Part shown: in pieces, positions 34,860 through 43,912 of the stretch
Position numbering within the stretch: position 1 is the first letter of the stretch
How the letters are laid out: the number at the start of each line of letters is the position of its first letter
NCBI GenBank assembly: GCA_016281275.1
Contig: JAEEIH010000152.1
Coordinates: 1 to 45,973, forward strand
DNA length: 45,973 nt
Source of the DNA: Lachnospiraceae bacterium
Lineage (GTDB): Bacteria > Bacillota > Clostridia > Lachnospirales > Lachnospiraceae
Reading direction: 5' to 3'
The notes under the pieces: generated by a model
Databases searched by the model: none
Seen by the model: only the letters and a program-made list of their open reading frames with translations
What the model was told of the DNA's origin: nothing
Program-made: the position numbers and the translations under genes

Positions 34860-36245
34860 ATGTTTCAGGATATGCTTGAAAAGAAAAGAGAGCTTTTTGC
34901 GGACGGTGTACAAACGGTCCTGAGGGGACACGGTAACCGCAACCGCAGGGTTGTTATCTTGAAAGGCAATATCGTGCAGAACACACGCAGCGAGAGCCGC
35001 GGTATCAGTGCGAGAGTGAACAATAAGGGAACATTCGGATTTGCTTCGGTTGCAGAGACAACTCCCGAAGCTGCAGAGAAGGTGCTTCGCGCGGCAACAC
35101 GAAATGCATCGCTTCTCGCTGAGCATGCGCGCAGGAGTATTGAACTTCCGCCTTCGCTCGGAGTTGGGAGCATGCCTCCCCACGGTGTGATCAACGATAC
35201 GGCGCAGAAAGAGATCATCGAGGCGTGTCAGACCGTTGATAACTACGTTTCGACAAAATATCCGGATCTTACCACGAGGACGATCGTTTACACCGAGGAT
35301 TCGCAAGACAGGACGCTTGTTACATCCGATGCTTTCAACGGGCATATGATCACGCCACGCTGCTATATTTACGTTTTTATCGGATCGGTAACCGACAGCG
35401 GCGTTCCCGTGGAACTTTTTAAAGCATTCGGCGGTTACGGAAGTTTTGCGGACAATTTTTCTGATGTTACAAAATATTATCCCGAGATAGATGAGCTTCA
35501 TAAAAGACTCATGGACAAGAAAGAAGGCGTTTATGCCCAGTCAGGCACAAAAACTGTTGTGCTTGGGGGCTTTATGGCAGGCATGCTCGCGCACGAGGCG
35601 GTCGGACATACCGTTGAAGCAGACCTTGTCAGGGGAGGCAGCGTAGCCGGAAAGAATCTTAACAAGCAGGTGGCGTCGGAACTCGTCAACATGGTTGATT
35701 TTGCGCACACCTACGACGGCAAGCCTGCGCCGCTTCCCGTTTATCTTGACGATGAAGGAACCCGTGCATGCGATGAAGTGCTCATTAAAGACGGCATACT
35801 TGTCGGGTATATGCATGACCGTGAGAGCGCGCAGCATTTCGGCATGAAGGCTTCAGGAAACGCGAGGGGCTGGGGATTTGCCGATGAGCCGCTCATCAGG
35901 ATGCGTAATACATGTATCCTTCCCGGGAAAAACACGCTTGACGAGATGATCTCATCCATCGACGACGGATATTATCTTATCAGTTCCGGTAACGGTCAGG
36001 CAGACCTTACGGGTGAATTCATGTTTGGCGTGACCTGCGGTTACGAGATTAAAAACGGCAAGCTTGGCAAAGGGCTTCTTGATACGACCGTTTCGGGAGT
36101 TGCTTTTGATATGCTCAAAACGGTTGACATGGTTTCGGATACGCTCGAGTGGTCGTCGAGCGGATTCTGCGGCAAGAAGCAGATGATGGCGGTTAGCATG
36201 GGCGGACCCTCAATGCGCTGCAAGATTACAATCGGCGGACGTTAA
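34860..36245 (+). CDS. tldD: TldD-family metalloprotease
   Basis: HEAVGHTVEADLVRGGSVAGK metal-binding motif; GTRACDEVLIKDGILVGYMHDRESA; GGPSMRCKITIGG. ATG 34860 with GAGGAGG. Confidence 0.93.
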   Translation: MFQDMLEKKRELFADGVQTVLRGHGNRNRRVVILKGNIVQNTRSESRGISARVNNKGTFGFASVAETTPEAAEKVLRAATRNASLLAEHARRSIELPPSLGVGSMPPHGVINDTAQKEIIEACQTVDNYVSTKYPDLTTRTIVYTEDSQDRTLVTSDAFNGHMITPRCYIYVFIGSVTDSGVPVELFKAFGGYGSFADNFSDVTKYYPEIDELHKRLMDKKEGVYAQSGTKTVVLGGFMAGMLAHEAVGHTVEADLVRGGSVAGKNLNKQVASELVNMVDFAHTYDGKPAPLPVYLDDEGTRACDEVLIKDGILVGYMHDRESAQHFGMKASGNARGWGFADEPLIRMRNTCILPGKNTLDEMISSIDDGYYLISSGNGQADLTGEFMFGVTCGYEIKNGKLGKGLLDTTVSGVAFDMLKTVDMVSDTLEWSSSGFCGKKQMMAVSMGGPSMRCKITIGGR

Positions 36246-36283
36246 AGGCGTTTGAACCTGATGACACAGAAAGGAATCGTACA

Positions 36284-37582
36284 ATGAGTGATCTTATAAA
36301 AATGGCTGATCGTTTTGACAACATAATAAAAAAGCACGAGCTTGCCAAATACACATATTCGTTATCGGAAAGTGAAAAGCAGGAATTCAACATAGAGCAT
36401 GGTGATTTTAAGCTCTTGCGAACGGTTTATTCAAACAATGCGTCCATAAAGGTGTTTCTGGGGGCGCGCATGGGTTCGGCAAACGGAACCGATGTGACGG
36501 ATGAGGGGCTTGAAGCTCTTATTGCGGATGCAACGGCTGCAGCGGAATCTTCTCCCGAGGATCCTGCGCACGATTTTGCCCCTGATCAGGGAAAGCATGA
36601 ACGGACGCAAGGGGCGGTTGAACCCGACCTTGACCGTTTTATCGAAAGAATCGAGGAATTTCTCGATACGGTGGCAAAGGAATATCCGAGGGTTCGCATC
36701 CTCAATCTCGGAGCCTCCCACGACAAATGGACCTGGTTGTCCCGTAACACAAACGGTACCGAATTCCTGGAAACGGCAGGATCGTACAGCTTTTCGATCG
36801 AGATCAGCGCAGCCGAGGGAGACGCAACGACCGGATTTGATTACACGGGTATTATTGCAAAGGATCTCGACACGCCCTTTATCGAACGCGGTGACATAAG
36901 GCGCTCCATCGAGAGCATTGATGCGAGTATTTATCCCGAAACTCTTGAAGGGGAATTCATGGGTTCGCTTGTTATCACACCGGCATGTACGGAAGACTTT
37001 GTTCAGATGCTCATCGGTAATTATGCGAGTAGCGGTGTTGTTATCGACGGTACCAGCCTTTGGCTTGACAAGGTCGGAGAACAGGTCTCGAGCGACAAGC
37101 TTACGGTCAGCCTTAAAAATGAAGACGATCGCATTGTGCTGAGCGATCTCGCTACAGGCGACGGATTCCTTGCAGAGAATGCAACGATCATCGAAAAAGG
37201 CGTGTTAAAGCAGCATTTTCTCGGTCTTTATGCTGCCAATAAGACAGGACGACCTGTGGTAAAGAATAACGGCGGCAATTATGTCCTTGAACCCGGAGAT
37301 ACGCCCTTGGACGATCTTATCGCAGGAATTGAAAAGGGACTTCTTCTCGGACGCTTTTCGGGAGGATCTCCCGGAACGAACGGTGATTTCTCGGGTGTTG
37401 CAAAGAACAGCTTTCTTATCGAGAACGGTAAGATAAAGTGTGCCGTTGCGGAGACGATGGTAAACGGCAATCTCGGCGACATGTTCAAAAATATTCGCGG
37501 CATTAGTAAGGAGCTTGTCTGCAACGGATCGAGCGTTATGCCGTACATCGCGGTCGATGGCATAAACATTTCGGGAAAATGA
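36284..37582 (+). CDS. pmbA: TldE/PmbA-family metalloprotease partner
   Basis: Directly downstream of tldD; SGVVIDGTSLWLDKVGEQVSSDKLTV; GGSPGTNGDFSGVAKNSFLIENGKI. Confidence 0.92.
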   Translation: MSDLIKMADRFDNIIKKHELAKYTYSLSESEKQEFNIEHGDFKLLRTVYSNNASIKVFLGARMGSANGTDVTDEGLEALIADATAAAESSPEDPAHDFAPDQGKHERTQGAVEPDLDRFIERIEEFLDTVAKEYPRVRILNLGASHDKWTWLSRNTNGTEFLETAGSYSFSIEISAAEGDATTGFDYTGIIAKDLDTPFIERGDIRRSIESIDASIYPETLEGEFMGSLVITPACTEDFVQMLIGNYASSGVVIDGTSLWLDKVGEQVSSDKLTVSLKNEDDRIVLSDLATGDGFLAENATIIEKGVLKQHFLGLYAANKTGRPVVKNNGGNYVLEPGDTPLDDLIAGIEKGLLLGRFSGGSPGTNGDFSGVAKNSFLIENGKIKCAVAETMVNGNLGDMFKNIRGISKELVCNGSSVMPYIAVDGINISGK

Positions 37583-37597
37583 CGGAAAGGAACAGTA

Positions 37598-38275
37598 ATG
37601 AGCGGGATCGACGGTGAATGGCTGGAGCAGCTGAAGGACCAGTTTTCAATGCCTTATTACAAGGATCTTTATAATTTTGTGGTTGATGAATATACGCATA
37701 ATACCGTATATCCTCCCTCGGAGGAGATCTTTAACGCATTTCATTACACTCCGTTCGAGAAAGTAAAATGCGTCATACTCGGGCAGGATCCTTATCATGA
37801 GCCCGGACAGGCACACGGGCTCTGCTTTTCGGTAAGACCCGGAGTACCCGCGCCTCCTTCGCTTCAGAACATTTATAAAGAACTTCGTGACGATCTTTCA
37901 TGCAAGATACCGAATAACGGGTATCTTGAAAAGTGGGCGCGGGAGGGTGTGCTCCTCTTAAACACGTGCCTCACTGTACGCGCACACATTGCCAATTCCC
38001 ACAACGGACACGGTTGGGAGATTTTCACGGATGCGGTTATAAAAGCGGTTGATAAGAAGCCTGAGCCGGTTGTGTTCATGCTTTGGGGATCATATGCCGG
38101 GAAAAAAAGCGAGCTTCTCACAAACAAGTCTCATCTTGTGCTTAAAGCTCCGCATCCGAGTCCGCTTTCTGTGTACAGAGGTTTTTTTGGATGCAGGCAT
38201 TTCAGCATGGCTAACAAATATCTTGAAGAGCACGGAGCAGAACCGATCGACTGGCAGATAGATGATATCCGGTAG
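37598..38275 (+). CDS. ung: Uracil-DNA glycosylase (family 1)
   Basis: VILGQDPYHEPGQAHGLCFSV; LLNTCLTVRA; APHPSPLSVYRGFFGCRHFSMANKYL. Confidence 0.97.
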   Translation: MSGIDGEWLEQLKDQFSMPYYKDLYNFVVDEYTHNTVYPPSEEIFNAFHYTPFEKVKCVILGQDPYHEPGQAHGLCFSVRPGVPAPPSLQNIYKELRDDLSCKIPNNGYLEKWAREGVLLLNTCLTVRAHIANSHNGHGWEIFTDAVIKAVDKKPEPVVFMLWGSYAGKKSELLTNKSHLVLKAPHPSPLSVYRGFFGCRHFSMANKYLEEHGAEPIDWQIDDIR

Positions 38276-38516
38276 ATCCTGTGAAAAACGAGGGATGATC
38301 CGGATTTTGAAAGCAAGTGAAATCACTTCTGAAATGTAGTATAATAAAACGGATGCGGTGCATCGTTTTGTTGTCGTGGGAACGCAGAAGACGTTTTCGG
38401 GATGACATTGGATAAATCAGATATCAGTATATAATGCGGCTGTAACGTGTTATTGACAAAAGGCGACATGGACAGTGCGCTGAAACATTATGGCACATGG
38501 CCCGAAAGGATTAAAA

Positions 38517-39614
38517 ATGGCAGGTTCTGTTTTTGGTAAATTTTTCACATGCACGGTTTGGGGTGATGCATATACAACAGGTATCGGCGCTGTTGTCGAC
38601 GGAGTTCCCGCAGGTCTTAAGATCACGGAGAATGACATACAGCAGTATCTCAACAGAAGAAGAGTTTGGGCTGCTTCTGTTCCGGCCAAAAGGCATGAAA
38701 GCGATTTTGTGACGATAGCATCGGGTCTTGAGAACGGGATCACGACAGGCGGTCCCGTATCGCTCACTATCATGAACAGCGCTCTTAAAGAAAAGAATTC
38801 GGAGACCGTTCCCGGTACGTTACGACCGGGACAGGGTGATTTGGCAATGGTTGCCAAATATGGCGCCACAACCGAAAAGATCTCTCTTTATCCTTCCCGT
38901 ATTCAGTCTGCGATCACAGCAGCAGGGGCGATCGCCGTTAAGATTCTCAGAGAGATAGGCGTCAGCTTCTGTACTTATGTGAGTTCTGTGGGACCTGTGT
39001 CCGTTTCGTATGCCAACTGTTCGATCGACGCGCTCAGAAAGAGCCCGCTTCTTATGCCCGATCTTAAGGCAAGCGCGGATGCGCTTGAATATGCAAAAGG
39101 AGTTGCAGCCGAACATGATTCGGCGGGAAGTACGGTCGAAGTAGTTGTTACAGGCATGCCGGCAGGCGTCGGTGAACCGTTGTTCGGATCCCTTTCGGCA
39201 GAGATCGCGGGCGCTGTCATGGCGATCGAGTCCGTTGCGGGAGTTGAATTCGGTGACGGTATCAGGTCAAGCACGAGAAAAGGAAGCGAGGACTGCGATT
39301 CTTTCGCATTCGGTGAGGAGATCAGGAAGCTTTCGAATCATTCCGGAGGTATCGAGGGAGGAATGAGCGACGGATCCGAGTTGGTCGTCAGGGCGTCGTT
39401 AAGACCCGACCCTTGGGCGGGACAGCAGCATGAGACCTTCAGCATTCACGGGACTCCCGTTTCTCTTGCGGCAAGGGAAGCGTACGATGTTGTTACGGCT
39501 CCGAGACTTTGCGTTGTTATTGAGTCGGTTGTCGCGATGGCGATCGTTGACAGGCTCTTTGAGAACATGAGTGCAAAGATCGAGAACGTAAAAAAATTCT
39601 ACGAGAAGGCATAA
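38517..39614 (+). CDS. aroC: Chorismate synthase
   Basis: GSVFGKFFTCTVWGDAYTTGIGAVVDGVPAGL; RPGQGDLAMVAKYG; GGMSDGSELVVRASLRPDP. Confidence 0.94.
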   Translation: MAGSVFGKFFTCTVWGDAYTTGIGAVVDGVPAGLKITENDIQQYLNRRRVWAASVPAKRHESDFVTIASGLENGITTGGPVSLTIMNSALKEKNSETVPGTLRPGQGDLAMVAKYGATTEKISLYPSRIQSAITAAGAIAVKILREIGVSFCTYVSSVGPVSVSYANCSIDALRKSPLLMPDLKASADALEYAKGVAAEHDSAGSTVEVVVTGMPAGVGEPLFGSLSAEIAGAVMAIESVAGVEFGDGIRSSTRKGSEDCDSFAFGEEIRKLSNHSGGIEGGMSDGSELVVRASLRPDPWAGQQHETFSIHGTPVSLAAREAYDVVTAPRLCVVIESVVAMAIVDRLFENMSAKIENVKKFYEKA

Positions 39615-39616
39615 TA

Positions 39617-41230
39617 ATGGGAAAGATCATCAACACTCTTCGATACGGCAAGACAAAGACCAAGACATTTGTTATTTCGGTCTTTGTTTTGATGACTGTG
39701 GCCATTGTGTTGGGAATTATAGGCATAAACGGGATGAACATCATCATGCTGGGTATTTCAATGGTGCTGTTCATCATCTGCATTTTTATGGTTTTTAAGC
39801 TTGAAGGAGCCGATAGAGATGTCGATCCTGACAATGAGACGGGAGACGGAAAGCGCGAAAGAGCAGCGGAAAAAGTCGCAGGGAGTTACAAAGGGGCAGC
39901 GGATGAAAGCACAAAGAGTTCTCAAAAGGCAGCGGATGAAGGCACAGGGAGCTCTATAAAGACAGCGGACGAAAGCGCAAGGGATTGGCGAAGGACTGCG
40001 GATGACAGTAGGAAATCCGGATTCGACGACAGCGAGAGAAGAAAGGCAGCGATCGAGGAGCTTAAAAAAGCTCTTAATAAAAAATCGATTGGTCCCAAAA
40101 CAAAAAGAACAATGATAGAGCAAAAGCTCCTGCTTGAGATAATCAAAGCCAACAGACGAAGCGCGGTTCTCGATAAAAAGGCATACCGAAAGCGCATGAA
40201 AGCAGCCGTGAAAAGACGCAGGAAAATCCTTGATGCGCTGAAACGTGACGGAGAGGTGGGATATTCCGAGCGAACTTCGGGCGATGTACCGGTAAAGAGA
40301 AATCAAAGCAGAGACGGAGAAGCACCAAAGAGAAACCAAAGCCGGGATGACGAAACACTAAAAAGAAACCAAAGCCGGGATGACGAAACACTAAAAAGAA
40401 ACCAAAGCCGGGACGACGAAACGCAAAAGAGAAATCTCACAGGCGTTGCCGATTCCGAAAGTGAGGAAATAAACCGCGGTGACGAACCGGCAACCGGCAG
40501 GAGAAACCGTGAAGATGAGAGGAGAAGCACGCGCGGAGTCGACGGGAAAACAGATTACAAGACTTACACTAAAAATGAGGTAAAAAAGCTTCGCAAGATA
40601 TATAAATTTCCGAAAAACGCGTGTCATATAATCATCGATTCCTGTAAGAGCCTTGCTGTCGATCATGCGCCGGCCTTGTTCTGGGAGAAAAAAGGCAGGA
40701 TATACCTACTCATTTTTGAGGAATCGGCGAGATGTGAAACTCTTCCGATGGCGAATATCAGTGTTTCGTATAAGAAGAATGTACGTGAAGACGAAATCAT
40801 CAAATATAATTCGATGAGAGAGATGGGAGTTTATAAAGAATTTGAGGACATGATGCCGAATTTCTCGGTTGTCGGCGGTACTGAATTCTTTAAGAATCTG
40901 TACGTACTCGGAAAGGATCTTGAGATCACACCGAGATCGCTGAAATGTCTTTTGACGCAATTTAATTTCGGCATCAGGATTTTTGACAGTCTCGGAATAA
41001 AGGGCGATCATTCCAAGTACTTTAAAAAAGCGTACGAGCAGCGTATTATGTGGACCGACGGTGTCATTTCACAGAATCAGTATCAAAACAATATACGCGA
41101 TATTTTGCAGTCAATGGTTGATGATGACACCATCATACGATATGATTTCATGGATGATCTCGCAAAAATGGTTCATCACCGTTTGATCACGGATGAATAT
41201 GCGGAATATTACAAGAATAAGCGGCTGTAA
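39617..41230 (+). CDS. Membrane protein of unknown function: two TMs, repetitive charged linker, unassigned C-terminal domain
   Basis: Two TMs at residues about 15-60; imperfect AADEST/KTADES repeats, then KRNQSRDDETL repeats; about 220-aa C-terminal region not recognised. Confidence 0.8.
   Translation: MGKIINTLRYGKTKTKTFVISVFVLMTVAIVLGIIGINGMNIIMLGISMVLFIICIFMVFKLEGADRDVDPDNETGDGKRERAAEKVAGSYKGAADESTKSSQKAADEGTGSSIKTADESARDWRRTADDSRKSGFDDSERRKAAIEELKKALNKKSIGPKTKRTMIEQKLLLEIIKANRRSAVLDKKAYRKRMKAAVKRRRKILDALKRDGEVGYSERTSGDVPVKRNQSRDGEAPKRNQSRDDETLKRNQSRDDETLKRNQSRDDETQKRNLTGVADSESEEINRGDEPATGRRNREDERRSTRGVDGKTDYKTYTKNEVKKLRKIYKFPKNACHIIIDSCKSLAVDHAPALFWEKKGRIYLLIFEESARCETLPMANISVSYKKNVREDEIIKYNSMREMGVYKEFEDMMPNFSVVGGTEFFKNLYVLGKDLEITPRSLKCLLTQFNFGIRIFDSLGIKGDHSKYFKKAYEQRIMWTDGVISQNQYQNNIRDILQSMVDDDTIIRYDFMDDLAKMVHHRLITDEYAEYYKNKRL
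40295..40426 (+). repeat. Four in-frame 33-bp tandem repeats encoding KRNQSRDDETL-type units
   Basis: aagagaaaccaaagccgggatgacgaaacacta repeated at 40295, 40328, 40361 and 40394; middle copies near-identical. Confidence 0.95.
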
Positions 41231-41233
41231 AAC

Positions 41234-41348
41234 CTGATTAATACGTTGGGATAACAATAATAAGTACTGTAAATAATCTGAGTGATACGGTGTGGTAACA
41301 GGAATAAGCGCTTGTGAATAATTTGAATTATACGGCGAGCTTGTTAAG
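41234..41348. repeat. Degenerate intergenic tandem repeat, about 45-bp period
   Basis: ctgattaatacg...ataaca..aataag...aataat (41234-41277), ctgagtgatacgg...gtaaca..aataag...aataat (41278-41322), partial ttgaattatacgg...(41323-41348). Confidence 0.55.
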
Positions 41349-41386
41349 TTCGAAAGATTCAGAAATACATATTAAGGGGTTTAGGA

Positions 41387-41677
41387 ATGGAAGACATAGA
41401 AAACATAGAAAACGTGGAAATAAGTGTTAAGGCGGAAGAAATCACGGATGAGACCGATCCGATGGAGATCCTTGACAGATTTCTCGATGCCCGCATGGCA
41501 AAGAAAAAGATGGAAATTCTGAGCGAGAATGCGGACAGAATTGATGAGAAGATGATAGGAAACATCGAGGCGTCGCTCGATTTGCCGGGAGGTAACGGCT
41601 CTCTCAGCGACAGAATAGACTACGTATTATACTGTCTGCGTACGAAGAGCCGTTTTGAAACAGACAGGCTCAGATGA
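41387..41677 (+). CDS. Small charged hypothetical protein
   Basis: 96-aa ORF preceded by an AGGGGT-type RBS, same strand as its neighbours; no family recognised. Confidence 0.6.
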   Translation: MEDIENIENVEISVKAEEITDETDPMEILDRFLDARMAKKKMEILSENADRIDEKMIGNIEASLDLPGGNGSLSDRIDYVLYCLRTKSRFETDRLR

Positions 41678-41743
41678 TGTCCGTTCTCAAAGGGGGACAG
41701 AATCATTGTCTCATGAAGTAGTTTTAAAGGGGAATTATACCTG

Positions 41744-43912
41744 ATGGTACTTACATGTAATAATATCAGCAAAGCTTACGGCACCGACGAAATACTGCGT
41801 GACGTGAGCTTCGTTCTTAACGAGAGGGAGAAGATGGCCGTCGTCGGCATTAACGGTGCCGGTAAATCAACACTTCTCAAGATCATAGCCGGTGAGCTTT
41901 CCGCAGACAGCGGACAAGTGATAAAGCCCAAAGACGTCACTATCGGCTATCTTTCACAGCAGCAGGGTCTCACGAGCGGAAATACGGTAAGGGACGAGGT
42001 TATGTCCGTCAAGGCGGATGTACTCGCGATAGAAAGAAACATGAGACGCTGTGAAGAGGAAATGAAAAATCTTGAGGGCGAAGAACTTGAAAAAATGCTC
42101 TCAACGTATAACAGACTCACTCACGAATTTGAAATGAAGAACGGCTACGCGCTTCGCAGCGAGATAAACGGAGTTCTTAAGGGACTCGGTTTTTCATGCG
42201 GTCGTGCGGACAGTATTTCGGACGGTGCGTCTTCCGGTTTATGTACAAACAGCGCTTCGGACGGCGATTCTTCAGAGTACCGCTCCGGCAGTGATTCATT
42301 TGATGATGTACGACGGAATAAGGCACAAGACCATAACACGGATGAATTTTCCGCGATAGTCGACACTCTTTCGGGTGGTCAAAAAACCAGAGTTGCGCTT
42401 TCAAAGCTGCTTCTTTCGAAGCCCGATATAATCATGCTCGACGAGCCGACGAACCATCTGGACATGAGGTCTGTCGAGTGGCTTGAATCATTCCTTGCGA
42501 ATTATAAAGGCGCGGTCATCATAGTTGCCCATGACAGGTACTTCCTCGACAGGATCGCGTGCAAGGTTCTCGAGATCGAAAACGGCAAGGGACGCGTCTA
42601 TACCGGCAATTTCAGCGAATATTCCGAAAAGAAAAAGGCGGTTCGCGCCGATGAACTTAAGGCTTATTTAAATCAGCAGAAAGACATCGAGCATCAGGAG
42701 AAGGTTATTGCGACTCTTAAGTCGTATAACCGTGAAAAGTCCATAAAAAGAGCGGAATCCCGCGAGAAGATGCTTGCAAAAATCGAGCGTCTGGAACGTC
42801 CGTCAGAGCTTGACGATAAGATGAACATACATTTTATGCCGTGTGTAGAGAGCGGCAATGATGTTCTTGACATAAAGGGGATCACAAAGGGCTTTGATGG
42901 CAATGTGCTCTTCTGCGACATCGATTTCCTGGTTAAAAAGGGTGACAGGGTCGGCATAATCGGAGACAACGGAACGGGTAAGACCACACTGCTTAAGATC
43001 ATATGCGGCAGGCTTGCACCGGATAGAGGGACGATAAGACTCGGAACGAACGTTAAGATTGGTTATTACGATCAGGAGCACCACGTCCTCGATCCCGACA
43101 ATACGATCTTTGAAGAAATAAGCGATGCTTACCCTGATATGGATAACACGAGGATCAGAAATCTTCTCGCTGCGTTTCTTTTTAAGGGGGATGACGCATT
43201 CAAGCTTATCCGTGATATCTCGGGCGGTGAAAAAGCAAGAGTATCACTCGCGAAGCTTATGCTTTCGGATGCAAATCTCCTCATCCTTGACGAGCCGACA
43301 AACCACCTTGATATCGTTTCGAAGGAAATCCTTGAGGAAGCAGTCAGCGGTTATGGGGGGACGGTCATATTTGTTTCTCATGACAGATATTTTATAAACA
43401 AAACAGCAACCCGGATCATGGAGATCACTTCCGACGGCGTAACGTCATTTGACGGTAGTTACGGGTATTACATCGAGAAACGCGATGAAGTCATTGCGGC
43501 CATGGGTGCGGGAAACGCTTATGTGCCCGGACGAAGCACTACGGTGGGTATGAAAGGAATCACGGGCAGTCAGGCAAACCTCGCCGGCGCGAAAGAAGCA
43601 ACAGGCGGGGTGGGTGCATCGCCTTCGTACAGCACAGGTCGTTCCGAGTGGGAAGAAAAGAAGCGACTCACAGGAGAACGACGCAAGCTCGAAAATGAAA
43701 TAGCCAGATGTGAGGATGAGATAAAGAAGCTTGAGGAACGAAACAGCGAGATCGACAGCCTTTTTGAGGACGCGGAAGTCGCAACGTCTCCCGGCAGGTT
43801 AAAGGAGCTCACCGAGGAAAAGGATGCCAATGAGGAAAAGATCATGACGCTCATGGAAAGCTGGGAGGAGCTAAATGAGAGACTTGATATCAATAATAGT
43901 GCCATGCTTTGA
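41744..43912 (+). CDS. ABC-F family ATPase (two NBDs) with Ser/Asp-rich insertion in NBD1
   Basis: GINGAGKSTLLKIIAGEL; TLSGGQKTRVALSKLLLSKPDIIMLDEPTNHLD; GDNGTGKTTLLKIICG; ISGGEKARVSLAKLMLSDANLLILDEPTNHLD. Confidence 0.94.
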   Translation: MVLTCNNISKAYGTDEILRDVSFVLNEREKMAVVGINGAGKSTLLKIIAGELSADSGQVIKPKDVTIGYLSQQQGLTSGNTVRDEVMSVKADVLAIERNMRRCEEEMKNLEGEELEKMLSTYNRLTHEFEMKNGYALRSEINGVLKGLGFSCGRADSISDGASSGLCTNSASDGDSSEYRSGSDSFDDVRRNKAQDHNTDEFSAIVDTLSGGQKTRVALSKLLLSKPDIIMLDEPTNHLDMRSVEWLESFLANYKGAVIIVAHDRYFLDRIACKVLEIENGKGRVYTGNFSEYSEKKKAVRADELKAYLNQQKDIEHQEKVIATLKSYNREKSIKRAESREKMLAKIERLERPSELDDKMNIHFMPCVESGNDVLDIKGITKGFDGNVLFCDIDFLVKKGDRVGIIGDNGTGKTTLLKIICGRLAPDRGTIRLGTNVKIGYYDQEHHVLDPDNTIFEEISDAYPDMDNTRIRNLLAAFLFKGDDAFKLIRDISGGEKARVSLAKLMLSDANLLILDEPTNHLDIVSKEILEEAVSGYGGTVIFVSHDRYFINKTATRIMEITSDGVTSFDGSYGYYIEKRDEVIAAMGAGNAYVPGRSTTVGMKGITGSQANLAGAKEATGGVGASPSYSTGRSEWEEKKRLTGERRKLENEIARCEDEIKKLEERNSEIDSLFEDAEVATSPGRLKELTEEKDANEEKIMTLMESWEELNERLDINNSAML

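Noticed and set aside
39758-40339. 193-aa minus-strand ORF with FIRC/CAFIRCL repeats
   Set aside because: Antisense reading of the repeats in the 537-aa protein gene.
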